NCBI GenBank assembly: GCA_024684395.1
Contig: JAIKWY010000084.1
Span: 1 to 56,962 of the forward strand
Direction: 5' to 3'
Origin: Oscillospiraceae bacterium
GTDB lineage: Bacteria; Bacillota; Clostridia; Oscillospirales; Ruminococcaceae
Length of the DNA stretch: 56,962 nt
This document shows, in pieces, positions 16,468 to 23,821 of the stretch. The translations under genes and the position numbers were made by a program. Under the pieces are notes generated by a model. That model saw only the letters and a program-made list of their open reading frames with translations, was not told the DNA's origin and did no database searches. Within the stretch, counting starts at the first letter, position 1. The number at the start of each line of letters is the position of its first letter.

Positions 16468-16520
16468 AGTCGTTTTTCTGTGCGCCTGTACCGTGTATCC
16501 GGTCAGGTGCTTTCTTTTAT
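16468..16520 (+). ncRNA. Candidate antisense small RNA (about 50 nt)
   Basis: Predicted transcript from the promoter at 16433-16461 to a hairpin (7-bp stem with a G-U pair, a bulged T, then 4 bp; 16482-16510) followed by TTTCTTTT. It is complementary to the spacer between the PcfK-like gene and the upstream small gene. Could act as an antisense RNA, decoy or attenuated leader; its existence is inferred from sequence alone. Confidence 0.45.
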
Positions 16521-16564
16521 CCGAATTTCATCCAGATCCGCTTGGCGAGTCCCTTAGCTCGGCG

Positions 16565-16771
16565 TCAATCTTTTTGGCCATGCTCCGCGACCTCCTCCCG
16601 CAGCATCTCCAGCTCACGAACCACAGCCGAGCACTTGCAGCACTCCGCCAAGAATCCCTGCCGCTGCCGTTCATCCACGGACAGTGCAGCGCTGTGGTAG
16701 CGCCCCTCGGCTCGTTTCAGGGCAGCTCTCCAACAGCTCAGACGGCTGTCGATGTATGCCAGCATGTCCAT
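16565..16771 (-). CDS. Small helical phage protein (68 aa)
   Basis: Begins with ATG at 16771 in a TGATG overlap with the previous stop. Predicted helical, with heptad-like spacing and a CC pair. No family recognised. It lies at the end of the first early-gene block, before the spacer containing the candidate small RNA. Confidence 0.6.
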   Translation of the reverse strand: MDMLAYIDSRLSCWRAALKRAEGRYHSAALSVDERQRQGFLAECCKCSAVVRELEMLREEVAEHGQKD

Positions 16772-17010
16772 CACTGTTCCTCCCGAAGATCCTCGACACG
16801 ACCGTACCACGCAGCCACATCGAATGTCGAATCCCGCATATCCTGCATCAGCTGGTGATCCGCCTGCCACTGCCGGAACCGGTGATAGCGCTCAGCCCGT
16901 GCCGCCTGCTCCTGCCGCTCCTGCTCGTCCGCCTCCTCTGCGCCGGCAAACAAAAACAGCGACAGCATCGCCAGACCGACCACGATGCAAAAACATGTAA
17001 ACCCATTCAT
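16771..17010 (-). CDS. Small membrane-anchored phage protein (79 aa)
   Basis: An N-terminal hydrophobic segment (residues 4-22, FTCFCIVVGLAMLSLFLFAG) forms a transmembrane helix, followed by a strongly charged, Glu/Gln/Arg-rich helical tail. The topology suggests a single-pass protein with its tail in the cytoplasm. The start overlaps the upstream stop (TAATG). Function unknown; superinfection exclusion proteins can look like this, but nothing specific supports that. Confidence 0.6.
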   Translation of the reverse strand: MNGFTCFCIVVGLAMLSLFLFAGAEEADEQERQEQAARAERYHRFRQWQADHQLMQDMRDSTFDVAAWYGRVEDLREEQ

Positions 17011-17372
17011 TATCGCAGCATCTCCTTTACTTTATCCTTGATCATGTTTTTGAGTGTCGGCGAGAGCATGTCCGACATAGCCCTGTCATAGGCTGCCTCG
17101 ATGCTCTCCAGCTCATCAGTCAGCGCCTTGATGGTCTCCGCCATCTGCGCCCTGATCTTCATGTGGTGCGCCGAGCCCTCACCGAGCTCGATCAGACGCT
17201 CGTTCGCCGCCCGTTGCACCGCCTCTGCCAATCCGCCTTGGTTGACATTGTAGGCATCGCAGAACTCCTGCTTGGTCAGCCACGGCCCGCTGTTGTACGC
17301 CTGCTCGATGCACTCGTACAGGATGGCGTCCGGGAAGATGTCGGCAAGGATCTCAAATTCGGATTGTAGCAT
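17010..17372 (-). CDS. Phage protein of unknown function (120 aa)
   Basis: The ATG at 17372 has a GAAAGGAGGACAC leader and is preferred over an upstream in-frame start. The protein has two parts: an N-terminal helix-rich region with a possible helix-turn-helix (WLTKQEFCDAYNVNQGGL) and a C-terminal coiled-coil-like region. May be a small DNA-binding protein. No family recognised. Confidence 0.6.
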   Translation of the reverse strand: MLQSEFEILADIFPDAILYECIEQAYNSGPWLTKQEFCDAYNVNQGGLAEAVQRAANERLIELGEGSAHHMKIRAQMAETIKALTDELESIEAAYDRAMSDMLSPTLKNMIKDKVKEMLR

Positions 17373-17392
17373 GTGTCCTCCTTTCGTTGTGA

Positions 17393-17415
17393 AGCCCCTC
17401 CCCGGCGCAGGGGCT
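17393..17415. other. Hairpin in early phage spacer
   Basis: AGCCCCT (17393-17399) pairs with AGGGGCT (17409-17415) around a 9-base loop in the leader upstream of the gene starting at 17372. No T-run; likely a processing or stability structure. Confidence 0.45.
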
Positions 17416-17462
17416 GAGTACAAGCAAGCATATGATGATTTGATAGATTTTTCGCCGGGGGA

Positions 17463-17527
17463 TGGTGGGGCTGACCGGAGTCGAACCGGTTTTCGTGCGC
17501 GCTACGGCAGTCCGCTGCTACAGCCCC
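17463..17527 (-). tRNA. Compact tRNA-like element with encoded CCA
   Basis: On the minus strand: a perfect 7-bp acceptor (GGGGCTG/CAGCCCC), discriminator A and CCA, and a perfect T arm (ACCGG/CCGGT with loop TTCGACT). A short D arm (GCAG/CTGC, 4-base loop) and only a 3-bp anticodon-like stem (CGT/ACG, loop AGCGCGC without U33) complete it. At 62 nt before CCA it is about 12 short of a normal tRNA, so decoding is doubtful. Could be a degenerate tRNA, an RNA decoy or an attachment-site relic. Confidence 0.55.
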
Positions 17528-17608
17528 ATACGCCCTCCCACCGCCGAGGGCTTGTGTTATATGGATCACGTCACTCGCTGACTGTGCGGTGGTATGGGAT
17601 GCCGCCGA

Positions 17609-17806
17609 TTATTGGCTCGGCGGCTCAGGAGCCTTGACGTTCTCACGATATAGCTTGTCATACTTCCCGAACAGATTGTCGCTGATGTCCTTCTCGAATG
17701 CCGCCTTGCTCCTGCCTGTCAGTGCCCGCACCAGCACATCCAGCACGGCAGGGGAGTCGTAGTCAGGCGGCTCGAAGGTCACGCTATTGCAGATGTTTTC
17801 AGGCAT
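17609..17806 (-). CDS. Small phage protein, unknown function (65 aa)
   Basis: The ATG at 17806 follows GGAGGAAGCCAC, and the frame overlaps the previous gene by 28 bases. Acidic with a helical centre and a Pro-rich end. A strong inverted repeat (GCCGCCGA/TCGGCGGC, 17601-17624) straddles its stop codon. No family recognised. Confidence 0.55.
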   Translation of the reverse strand: MPENICNSVTFEPPDYDSPAVLDVLVRALTGRSKAAFEKDISDNLFGKYDKLYRENVKAPEPPSQ

Positions 17807-18021
17807 GTGGCTTCCTCCTTCTTTGGGATGTTGACCGTGTCGATCAGCTCCCCGCCAATGCTGATCAGAGGCATCTCAGACACTACTCGAAGCAGATCGG
17901 TGTATGCCTTGATCAGCGGAACAAGCTCACCGTCGTTGAAACCGTCATTGGTCATTGCAATAATCAGATCTCCGACTTCGCTGAGCACCTGCTCAGGGGT
18001 TGTCATTTCCTTCGGTTCCAT
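17779..18021 (-). CDS. Small phage protein, unknown function (80 aa)
   Basis: The ATG at 18021 follows GGAGGAACACA. Predicted helix-beta mix, no cysteine cluster, charged C-terminus. It sits just after the Rha gene at the start of the early operon, where small regulatory proteins are common. No family recognised. Confidence 0.6.
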   Translation of the reverse strand: MEPKEMTTPEQVLSEVGDLIIAMTNDGFNDGELVPLIKAYTDLLRVVSEMPLISIGGELIDTVNIPKKEEATCLKTSAIA

Positions 18022-18036
18022 TGTGTTCCTCCTTCC

Positions 18037-18777
18037 TCACGCTGAGACCTTCACCCCGAACAGCTCCGCCAGCTTCTCCACGCCCTTCCGGTTGTAGCGG
18101 AACGACGGCACCTGTTTGGCTGAATAGGGCGACTTGTCCAGAACGGTGATGCCGTATTCCTCGGTTTTCAGCCCGTGCTCATTCGCCATTCTGCCGATCT
18201 TCGCTGACGAGATGCCGCCGAGCAGCTTGCCGACCTCCGTCGCAGAGTAGGTCTGCTCGGTCAGCGGGAGCTTGTCGCTCATGTCCTTGCCGAGGGTCTC
18301 TTCAATGCGCTTGACGCCGAGCGTGGTGAGCGATTCCGGCGAGAGCTTCTGCATCTCCGGATGGTCAAGCAGCATCTTCATGCGGCGGTTCTCGGCATTC
18401 ATGCGCATGGCTGCGGCTCTGTCCGCCCTTGCCTGTGCATCGAGCTGCTGCATATAGGTGTACTGTAGATTGATGTGCTGCTCCATCTTGTTGAAGGCTT
18501 CGATGTACCGGAGCTTCCAGTCAAGCGCTTCCTTCCCGGTGAAGCCCATCACCAGCAGCGAGAAACCGTCACGGGTGATGTCGTAGCACTTGTAGTTCTT
18601 GCCTGTTCCTGCCTGATAGGTGCTTTCGATGAACATGGGGGTCACAGCCGAATTTTCGGCTCTGATGTTTTCGATTGCTTCAAGCACGTGCTTGTGCTTC
18701 TTCCCGAAGTCCTCTGCGACCTGCAAGCTGCTTACGCAGGGGACTCCGCTGGTCATGGTGATCTTTACTTCATTCAT
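18037..18777 (-). CDS. Rha family phage regulator with C-terminal KilAC-like domain
   Basis: 246 residues. The N-terminal 100 match phage regulatory protein Rha (KHKHVLEAIENI; DITRDGFSLLVMGFTG), known for affecting phage growth and antirepression. After a helical linker, the C-terminal 100 (TYSATEVGKLLGGISSAKIG) resemble the KilAC/antirepressor DNA-binding domain. Together they suggest an antirepressor that counters the repressor encoded divergently. It overlaps the Cro-like gene by 8 bases, so it is expressed early from the leftward promoter. Confidence 0.85.
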   Translation of the reverse strand: MNEVKITMTSGVPCVSSLQVAEDFGKKHKHVLEAIENIRAENSAVTPMFIESTYQAGTGKNYKCYDITRDGFSLLVMGFTGKEALDWKLRYIEAFNKMEQHINLQYTYMQQLDAQARADRAAAMRMNAENRRMKMLLDHPEMQKLSPESLTTLGVKRIEETLGKDMSDKLPLTEQTYSATEVGKLLGGISSAKIGRMANEHGLKTEEYGITVLDKSPYSAKQVPSFRYNRKGVEKLAELFGVKVSA

Positions 18778-19021
18778 TTGATGTTTCCTCCTCTGGTTTA
18801 GTTTTCTGAACTAATGGCGTAAAAAAATATTGCGAGATCTCGTCCACCCGCAGATCAAGAATCTTGACTGCTCTCACTATCTCTGGTTGTGAAAATTCGG
18901 ATTTGTTATTAAGTTTGGCTGAAACAGTAGTTTTTGACATGCCCATAAGTTCAGAAAAGCGGTCTTGTGTATCGCACACTTCACGGATTTTACCTCTAAG
19001 CCTTGAATAGTCGAACTCCAT
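18770..19021 (-). CDS. Cro-like HTH regulator (DUF739 type)
   Basis: 83 residues. An HTH (DRFSELMGMSKTTVSAKLNN, residues about 20-40) and the overall layout match DUF739/Cro-like phage regulators. It is the first gene of the leftward operon and starts at ATG 19021 with GGAGGTGATGTA. It probably competes with the repressor at the shared operators to allow lytic growth. A 17-bp inverted repeat resembling an operator lies inside its 3' end. Confidence 0.8.
   Translation of the reverse strand: MEFDYSRLRGKIREVCDTQDRFSELMGMSKTTVSAKLNNKSEFSQPEIVRAVKILDLRVDEISQYFFTPLVQKTKPEEETSNE
18798..18814. promoter_or_regulatory. Possible extra repressor operator inside the Cro-like gene
   Basis: A perfect palindrome TTAGTT/AACTAA around TTCTG includes the TTCTGAA half-site shared with the three operators in the divergent promoter region. 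Its coding location could be chance, but the half-site match and perfect symmetry make it worth noting. Confidence 0.4.
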
Positions 19022-19035
19022 TACATCACCTCCAA

Positions 19036-19135
19036 TTCAGGTTTCTGAACTCAGTATATCATAACATAATTAAAATGTCAATACTTTTTTTCAGATTTCT
19101 GAAAAGTTTTTTTAAATCTCTTGATTTTTTCTGAA
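19036..19135. promoter_or_regulatory. Phage operator array (three TTCTGAA sites)
   Basis: Two near-perfect palindromes TTCAGRTTTCTGAA lie at 19036-19049 (over the start of leftward transcription) and 19090-19103 (between the promoters). A TTCTGAA half-site lies at 19129-19135 in the spacer of the repressor promoter. The layout is that of a lambda-like switch bound by repressor and Cro-like protein. Confidence 0.75.
19053..19081 (-). promoter_or_regulatory. Early leftward phage promoter
   Basis: On the minus strand TTGACA and TATACT are separated by 17 bases, giving a strong sigma-A promoter. The first operator lies just downstream of its -10, so repressor binding would block it. Confidence 0.85.
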
Positions 19136-19149
19136 CTGCATGATATAAT
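19121..19149 (+). promoter_or_regulatory. Repressor gene promoter
   Basis: TTGATT and TATAAT are separated by 17 bases, with an operator half-site in the spacer, consistent with autoregulation of the repressor. Confidence 0.8.
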
Positions 19150-19172
19150 GAAAATAGTTGGAGGTGAATCTA

Positions 19173-19835
19173 ATGAAGGATTTTTCTAATCAATTAAAGA
19201 AAGTCATGAAAATACGTGGGATCAGCCAAACCGAACTCTGTGATAGAACAGGAATACCAAAGTCTGCAATGAGTCAATACATTTCCGGTGCGTTCAAGCC
19301 GAAGCAGGAGCGTGTCTATTTATTGGCTAAGGCTTTGAGAACTACACCTGAATATCTTATGGGATTAACAGATGATGAAGAACCGCCTGTTCTTTTTTCT
19401 TTTCATGTTGATAATAATAATGCAGAGATTCTTCCAGACAAATATCTTCGACGTATACCAACTTTTGAAAGCTGTGCTGCCGGATTCGGTGCTTATGCAG
19501 ATAGTACAATTACAGGGTACCAGTACCTTAGTATCCAAAGTGACTGGGAGGCTGAGCATACAATAGCTGTTAAAGTAAAGGGAGACTCTATGTACCCTAA
19601 GATCGAGGATGGTGATATTGTCATTGTGTGTAAAGATATGGATTACGAGGATGGTCAGATTGTTGTTGCAAGGATCGGTGATGACGAAGCTGTCGTGAAG
19701 CGGATCCATTTATTTCCTGATAAGCTCGTTCTTGAATCTATCAATCCGGAGTATATGGACAGAGTTTTCCGTAAAGAACAAATGAATTCTGTTCACATAG
19801 AGGGTGTAGTCAAGAAAATCATAAAAAACGTGTAA
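19173..19835 (+). CDS. LexA/CI-like phage repressor
   Basis: 220 residues from the ATG at 19173 (GGAGGTGAATCTA). The N-terminal Cro/CI helix-turn-helix (ISQTELCDRTGIPKSAMS, about 17-34) binds the operators. A linker leads to an S24 peptidase domain with cleavage site Ala103-Gly104 (CAAGFGA), nucleophile Ser139 (GDSMYP) and base Lys176 (EAVVKR). RecA-stimulated self-cleavage after DNA damage is expected, so the prophage is likely SOS-inducible. The gene is more AT-rich than the structural region. Confidence 0.92.
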   Translation: MKDFSNQLKKVMKIRGISQTELCDRTGIPKSAMSQYISGAFKPKQERVYLLAKALRTTPEYLMGLTDDEEPPVLFSFHVDNNNAEILPDKYLRRIPTFESCAAGFGAYADSTITGYQYLSIQSDWEAEHTIAVKVKGDSMYPKIEDGDIVIVCKDMDYEDGQIVVARIGDDEAVVKRIHLFPDKLVLESINPEYMDRVFRKEQMNSVHIEGVVKKIIKNV

Positions 19836-19853
19836 ATGTGAGGTGTATATTTT

Positions 19854-20270
19854 ATGGGTTTCTTTGATATTTTTAAAAGCAAACCAACCGGGATACCGCC
19901 AGAAAGAATGCCAGATCATGAGATCAAGCCCGTAACAGAACCGATCAAGGGCTATACTCTAAAATATCACTATCACGATGTTGAAATCAGTTCGTGGGAG
20001 ATGATCCCCCGTGATGTTAAAATAGGCAATCGCATCATTTTTCTTCAAGAGCCAACTAATGAAGCGGACCCTAACGCTGTTCTCCTAATGTTTGTTCCGC
20101 AGAAGAAAAAACTTGGATATCTCTTCCGTGGTGAAATGCAGAATATGGTAAACGACTACCTGAAAAGAGGTGATAAAGTCGTTGGGAGACTTTCATATCT
20201 CGCATTCAAACCCTGTAAGACAGTAAAGATTGACATTGCTTTCTTTAAAAAAGATAAGAAGAAAAAGTAA
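19854..20270 (+). CDS. HIRAN domain protein
   Basis: 138 residues. The core EPTNEADPNAVLLM and KLGYLFRGEMQNMV fit a HIRAN domain, an OB-like fold that binds DNA ends or damaged DNA, usually fused to helicases or nucleases. Here it stands alone with a basic C-terminal tail (KKDKKKK). It lies between repressor and integrase in the lysogeny module, AT-rich like the repressor. A role in lysogeny or DNA-damage sensing is inferred; it may also be a cargo gene. Confidence 0.75.
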   Translation: MGFFDIFKSKPTGIPPERMPDHEIKPVTEPIKGYTLKYHYHDVEISSWEMIPRDVKIGNRIIFLQEPTNEADPNAVLLMFVPQKKKLGYLFRGEMQNMVNDYLKRGDKVVGRLSYLAFKPCKTVKIDIAFFKKDKKKK

Positions 20271-20274
20271 AAAA

Positions 20275-20306
20275 ATCCGTCCCTGTGCTGGAACACCGGG
20301 ACGGAT
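20275..20306. terminator. Hairpin after the HIRAN gene
   Basis: ATCCGTCCC (20275-20283) pairs with GGGACGGAT (20298-20306), with an inner GTG/CAC stem. An A-run on the left gives a U-run for leftward RNA only, so it may stop leftward transcripts or act as a weaker two-way terminator. Confidence 0.55.
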
Positions 20307-20315
20307 CGAAATAAA

Positions 20316-20361
20316 GGAGGCAGTGTGGTATACTGCAACCCTCCAGTTAAAGTATACCACA
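20316..20361 (+). promoter_or_regulatory. Integrase leader with two competing hairpins
   Basis: Hairpin A pairs GGAG + GCAGT (20316-20324) with ACTGC + CTCC (20332-20344). Hairpin B pairs TGTGGTATACT (20324-20334) with AGTATACCACA (20351-20361). They share bases and cannot form together. The B loop contains CCCTCC, complementary to the integrase ribosome site AAGGAGG (20378-20384). This could form a translational or transcriptional switch; inferred from sequence only. Confidence 0.5.
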
Positions 20362-20392
20362 TTCCTCCGAAAAATGCAAGGAGGAATTTTTT

Positions 20393-21828
20393 ATGCAGGC
20401 AAAAACCGCAGCGGCATACGCCCGCTACAGCACCGACCATCAGACCAGCAGCTCCATCGAGTACCAGATGCGGCGCATCGAGGAGTACTGCAAGGCGAAC
20501 GGTATCACCGTCACGGCACGGTTCGCCGATGAAGCCTGCACGGGCACCAACACCGACCGCCCCGCATTTCAGGCACTCTGTGCAGCCGCCAGAGCGCACA
20601 GCTTTCAGGCAGTCGTGGTCTACGACATCAGCCGTGGCAGCCGTGACGTTGCCGATTGGTTCGGCTTCCGGCGGGAGATGGCACTGCTCGGCATTGAGGT
20701 CATCAGCGTGGAGGACAAGCTCGGCGACATCTTGAATCCGTCCGACTACCTGACCGAGCTGATCACCGTCGGACTCGGACAGCACCACGTCCTGACGAGC
20801 CGCCAGAAGTCGATGGACAGCGTTGCGACCAAGGCAAAGACCGGGCAGTTCCTCGGCGGATACCCGCCGTTCGGGTACGAAATCCGGAACGGGCAGTACT
20901 TCATCGTGCCGGAGGAGGCACGGATCGTCCGTCAGATCTTCGACATGTACGCAGCAGGGGAGAGCTACAACCGGATCCTCGCTGCGATCGGTCAGGTAAG
21001 GGGCAAGCGTGGGCGTGTGATCGGCAGCAATTCTCTTCATGCTATGCTGAAAAACGAGCGGTACATCGGTGTTTACACATGGTGCAAGGTGCATCAGAAG
21101 ATCATGGGCAAGTATGCGGGACGGATCCCGAACGAGAATGCTGTGCGCATCGAGGGAGCCATCCCGGCGATCATCGACAAGGAAACATGGGAGAAGGTGC
21201 AGGCAAGAATGAGCGACAAGAAGCGGAATGCGTGCAATAAGGCGAAGCGGGAGTATCTGCTGTCCGGTCTGATCGAGTGTACAGCGTGCGGCGGGACGTA
21301 TGTCGGGCACACCACGACCAGCAAGGGGCATGAGTACAAGTGCTACTGCTGCGGCACGAAGTACCGGAACCACACCTGCAATGCCAAGAATATCAACGCA
21401 GAGGAGATCGAGACGTTTGTTGTGCAGAATCTGAAGGACTATCTGCTGCGGCTCGATTTTGACACGATGGCGAAGAAGATCGCCGATGAGATCAACGGGG
21501 CAGGGGAGGACCTCAAAGCGGAGCGGGCAGAGCTGCTCGATGTCGAGGCGCAGCTTGCCAACGGCACCCGTGCGATCCTCAAGGGGCTGGACTACCCGGA
21601 GCTGCAGCAGGAGATGTTCAAGCTGCGGGTGCGGAAGTCTGAGCTGGAGGACATCGTCGGCAGGAAGAACCCTAAGAAGCCTGTTGATCCGGAGAAAATC
21701 GCCGCAATGCTGCGGTCATTCACGGAGAACTGGAGCACGGATCTCGGCTCGATCGTCCGCAGTATGGTAAAAATATACGCCCATGCTGATGGTAGCTATG
21801 ACCTCAACATAGGCGTACATATCATGAG

Positions 21829-21847
<19 letters not shown>
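20393..21847 (+). CDS. Large serine recombinase (prophage integrase)
   Basis: 484 residues. The N-terminal resolvase domain has the catalytic Ser13 in ARYSTDHQ and conserved DISRGSRD. A recombinase domain (GQFLGGYPPFGYEI) follows, then a zinc ribbon near residue 297 (CTACGG...CYCC) and a C-terminal coiled coil. It integrates and excises the element between attP and attB. The final residues and stop codon (ending 21847) lie within the 3' end of the initiator tRNA gene, so integration completed its reading frame or overlaps it. Expression may be controlled by the hairpins upstream. Confidence 0.92.
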
Positions 21848-21902
<55 letters not shown>

Positions 21903-21943
21903 ATATCGTGTCATTCAAGCACCTCTCGCCTGACGACTTATTT

Positions 21944-21972
21944 ATTATAGCACAATCCATTAGGTTTGTCAA
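21944..21972 (-). promoter_or_regulatory. Promoter of tRNA-fMet
   Basis: On the minus strand TTGACA and TATAAT are separated by 17 bases, about 42 bases upstream of the mature tRNA 5' end. Confidence 0.85.
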
Positions 21973-22044
21973 TAGCATTTCTGATTTTCGTTATTTTACA
22001 CAACAAAACCGATACAATGTGCAATCGTTGCGCAGTTCAACTAA

Positions 22045-22091
22045 ATTCAGGTGCAGATCCGACACAAAACGCCTCCGGATCCCACCTGAAT
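22045..22091. promoter_or_regulatory. Large palindrome upstream of the kinase promoter
   Basis: ATTCAGGTG (22045-22053) pairs with CACCTGAAT (22083-22091), and inner GATCCG pairs with CGGATC. It lies just upstream of the -35 at 22097. No T-run, so an operator or cruciform site is more likely than a terminator. Confidence 0.5.
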
Positions 22092-22096
22092 GAACC

Positions 22097-22125
22097 TTGC
22101 AATTTCGATCATTTCATGCTATAAT
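22097..22125 (+). promoter_or_regulatory. Promoter of the fruK-like gene
   Basis: TTGCAA, a 17-base spacer and TATAAT preceded by TGC (extended -10). The start codon at 22166 follows about 35 bases later. Confidence 0.75.
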
Positions 22126-22165
22126 GAAAAGAACACCAATCATATGAGCAGGGGAGTATCCAAAC

Positions 22166-23083
22166 ATGATCTATACTGTTACGTTCAATCCGGCGATCGA
22201 CTATGTCATGCATACCGGCAGTTTACAGCCCGGTACGGTGAACCGCTCGCAGGCGGAGGAGATCTACTTCGGCGGCAAGGGCATCAATGTGTCCTGTGTG
22301 CTTGCAGAACTTGGCGTGCCGTCTGTAGCGCTCGGCTTTGTGGCAGGATTCACAGGCGAGGCGATCGAGCATGGCTTGCAGGCAGAGAGCATCCGCACGG
22401 ATTTTATACATCTGAAAGAGGGCTTTTCCCGCATCAATGTGAAACTGAAAGCCGGTGAAGAGACCGAGATCAACGGCAAAGGTCCCGCTATTGACGAGCA
22501 GTCCTTGAATGCGCTCTTTGCCAGGATCGAAGCCCTTGCGGACGGCGATACCCTCATTTTAGCCGGAAGCATCCCCGGCAGCCTTCCACAGGACATGTAT
22601 CGTCAGATGATCGAGCGGCTTTCCGGCAGGGAAGTGCAGATCATTGTCGATGCAGCAGGGGAGCTGCTTATGCAGATCCTGCCGTTCCGCCCATATCTCA
22701 TCAAGCCCAACCATATTGAACTAGGGGAGCTGTTCGACACCGAGCTTCATACGGAAGCTGAGATCATATCCCATGCAGAAAAACTACAGGCACTTGGCGC
22801 CCGGAACATCCTCGTCTCTATGGCAGGCGACGGCGCTTTGCTGCTCGATGAGACAGGCACCGTGCATCGCTGCGGCGTGTGCAGGGGAAAGGTCATCAAC
22901 TCCGTCGGGGCAGGGGATTCGATGCTTGCAGGTTTTACAGCCGGGATGCTGCGCGGCGACCCTGATTATGCACTTCGTCTCGGGACGGCAGCTGGCGGCG
23001 CAACGGCATTTTCATCCGGTCTGGCAAAGCGTCCGCTGATCGACGAACTGCTCCGGCAGCTTGAAACGAAGCAGACTAACTGA
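22166..23083 (+). CDS. fruK: 1-phosphofructokinase/tagatose-6-phosphate kinase family
   Basis: 305 residues of the PfkB fold: N-terminal TVTFNPAIDYVM, the substrate-binding GGKGINVS near residue 36, and the C-terminal GAGDSMLAGF with catalytic aspartate. This FruK/LacC subfamily phosphorylates fructose-1-phosphate or tagatose-6-phosphate for glycolysis. No PTS fructose transporter or DeoR regulator is adjacent, so the substrate is uncertain. It has its own promoter with a large palindrome upstream, and runs into surE 12 bases downstream. Confidence 0.85.
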   Translation: MIYTVTFNPAIDYVMHTGSLQPGTVNRSQAEEIYFGGKGINVSCVLAELGVPSVALGFVAGFTGEAIEHGLQAESIRTDFIHLKEGFSRINVKLKAGEETEINGKGPAIDEQSLNALFARIEALADGDTLILAGSIPGSLPQDMYRQMIERLSGREVQIIVDAAGELLMQILPFRPYLIKPNHIELGELFDTELHTEAEIISHAEKLQALGARNILVSMAGDGALLLDETGTVHRCGVCRGKVINSVGAGDSMLAGFTAGMLRGDPDYALRLGTAAGGATAFSSGLAKRPLIDELLRQLETKQTN

Positions 23084-23095
23084 CAGGAGGGTCTC

Positions 23096-23812
23096 ATGCG
23101 AAACATTCTGATCACCAATGATGACGGCATTCTCGACGGCGGTATCATCCGTCTTGCAGAAGCAGCGAAAACCTTCGGACAGGTCTGGGTCGTTGCCCCG
23201 GATGGCCAGCGCAGTGCTGCCTCTCATGCGATCTCGCTGCATGATGCCGTAGACATCTACCCGCACGATTTCCCTGTGGATGGCGTACAGGCATACACAT
23301 GCTCCGGAACGCCTGCTGATTGTGTGCGGGTCGGCCGCCTGTATGTGATGCCGCAAAAGCCCGATCTGCTGCTCTCCGGCATCAACAGCGGCTACAATGT
23401 CGCCACCGACCTCCAGTATTCCGGCACGGTCGGGGCTGCTTTTGAGGGCGCATTTCAGGGCATTCTTTCGGCAGCGCTGTCCGAACAGGCGGAAAGCTGC
23501 CATGAGGTCGCAGACTATTACTTGCCTGAGCTGCTTGCAGAGCTGCTCACGATGCAGCTTGATTACGGTCAGATCGTGAATATCAACATCCCAGGCTGCC
23601 CGCTTTCGGAATGTAAAGGAATATTGCGTGATCGCCCTGTTTCGAGAGGTGCATTTTACCGTGATACCTATGAAGCAGTCAAAACGCTCCCGGGCGGCGG
23701 TGTGAAGCTCATGGTAAAAGGCGAGTATAACGAAGATGCTGAGCCCGGAACAGATTTCCGTGCAGTGACGGAGCATTATGTCTCTGTCGGGATCGCTCAG
23801 AATATCAGATAG
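23096..23812 (+). CDS. surE: 5'/3'-nucleotidase SurE
   Basis: 238 residues. N-terminal NILITNDDGI with the paired aspartates that bind the metal, VVAPDGQRSA, and SGINSGYNVATDLQYSGTVGAA are SurE signatures. SurE dephosphorylates nucleotides, with metal dependence, and is linked to survival in stress. The start has an ACAGGAGG site and the gene follows the kinase closely, in one probable transcript. Confidence 0.9.
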   Translation: MRNILITNDDGILDGGIIRLAEAAKTFGQVWVVAPDGQRSAASHAISLHDAVDIYPHDFPVDGVQAYTCSGTPADCVRVGRLYVMPQKPDLLLSGINSGYNVATDLQYSGTVGAAFEGAFQGILSAALSEQAESCHEVADYYLPELLAELLTMQLDYGQIVNINIPGCPLSECKGILRDRPVSRGAFYRDTYEAVKTLPGGGVKLMVKGEYNEDAEPGTDFRAVTEHYVSVGIAQNIR

Positions 23813-23821
23813 GAGAACATC

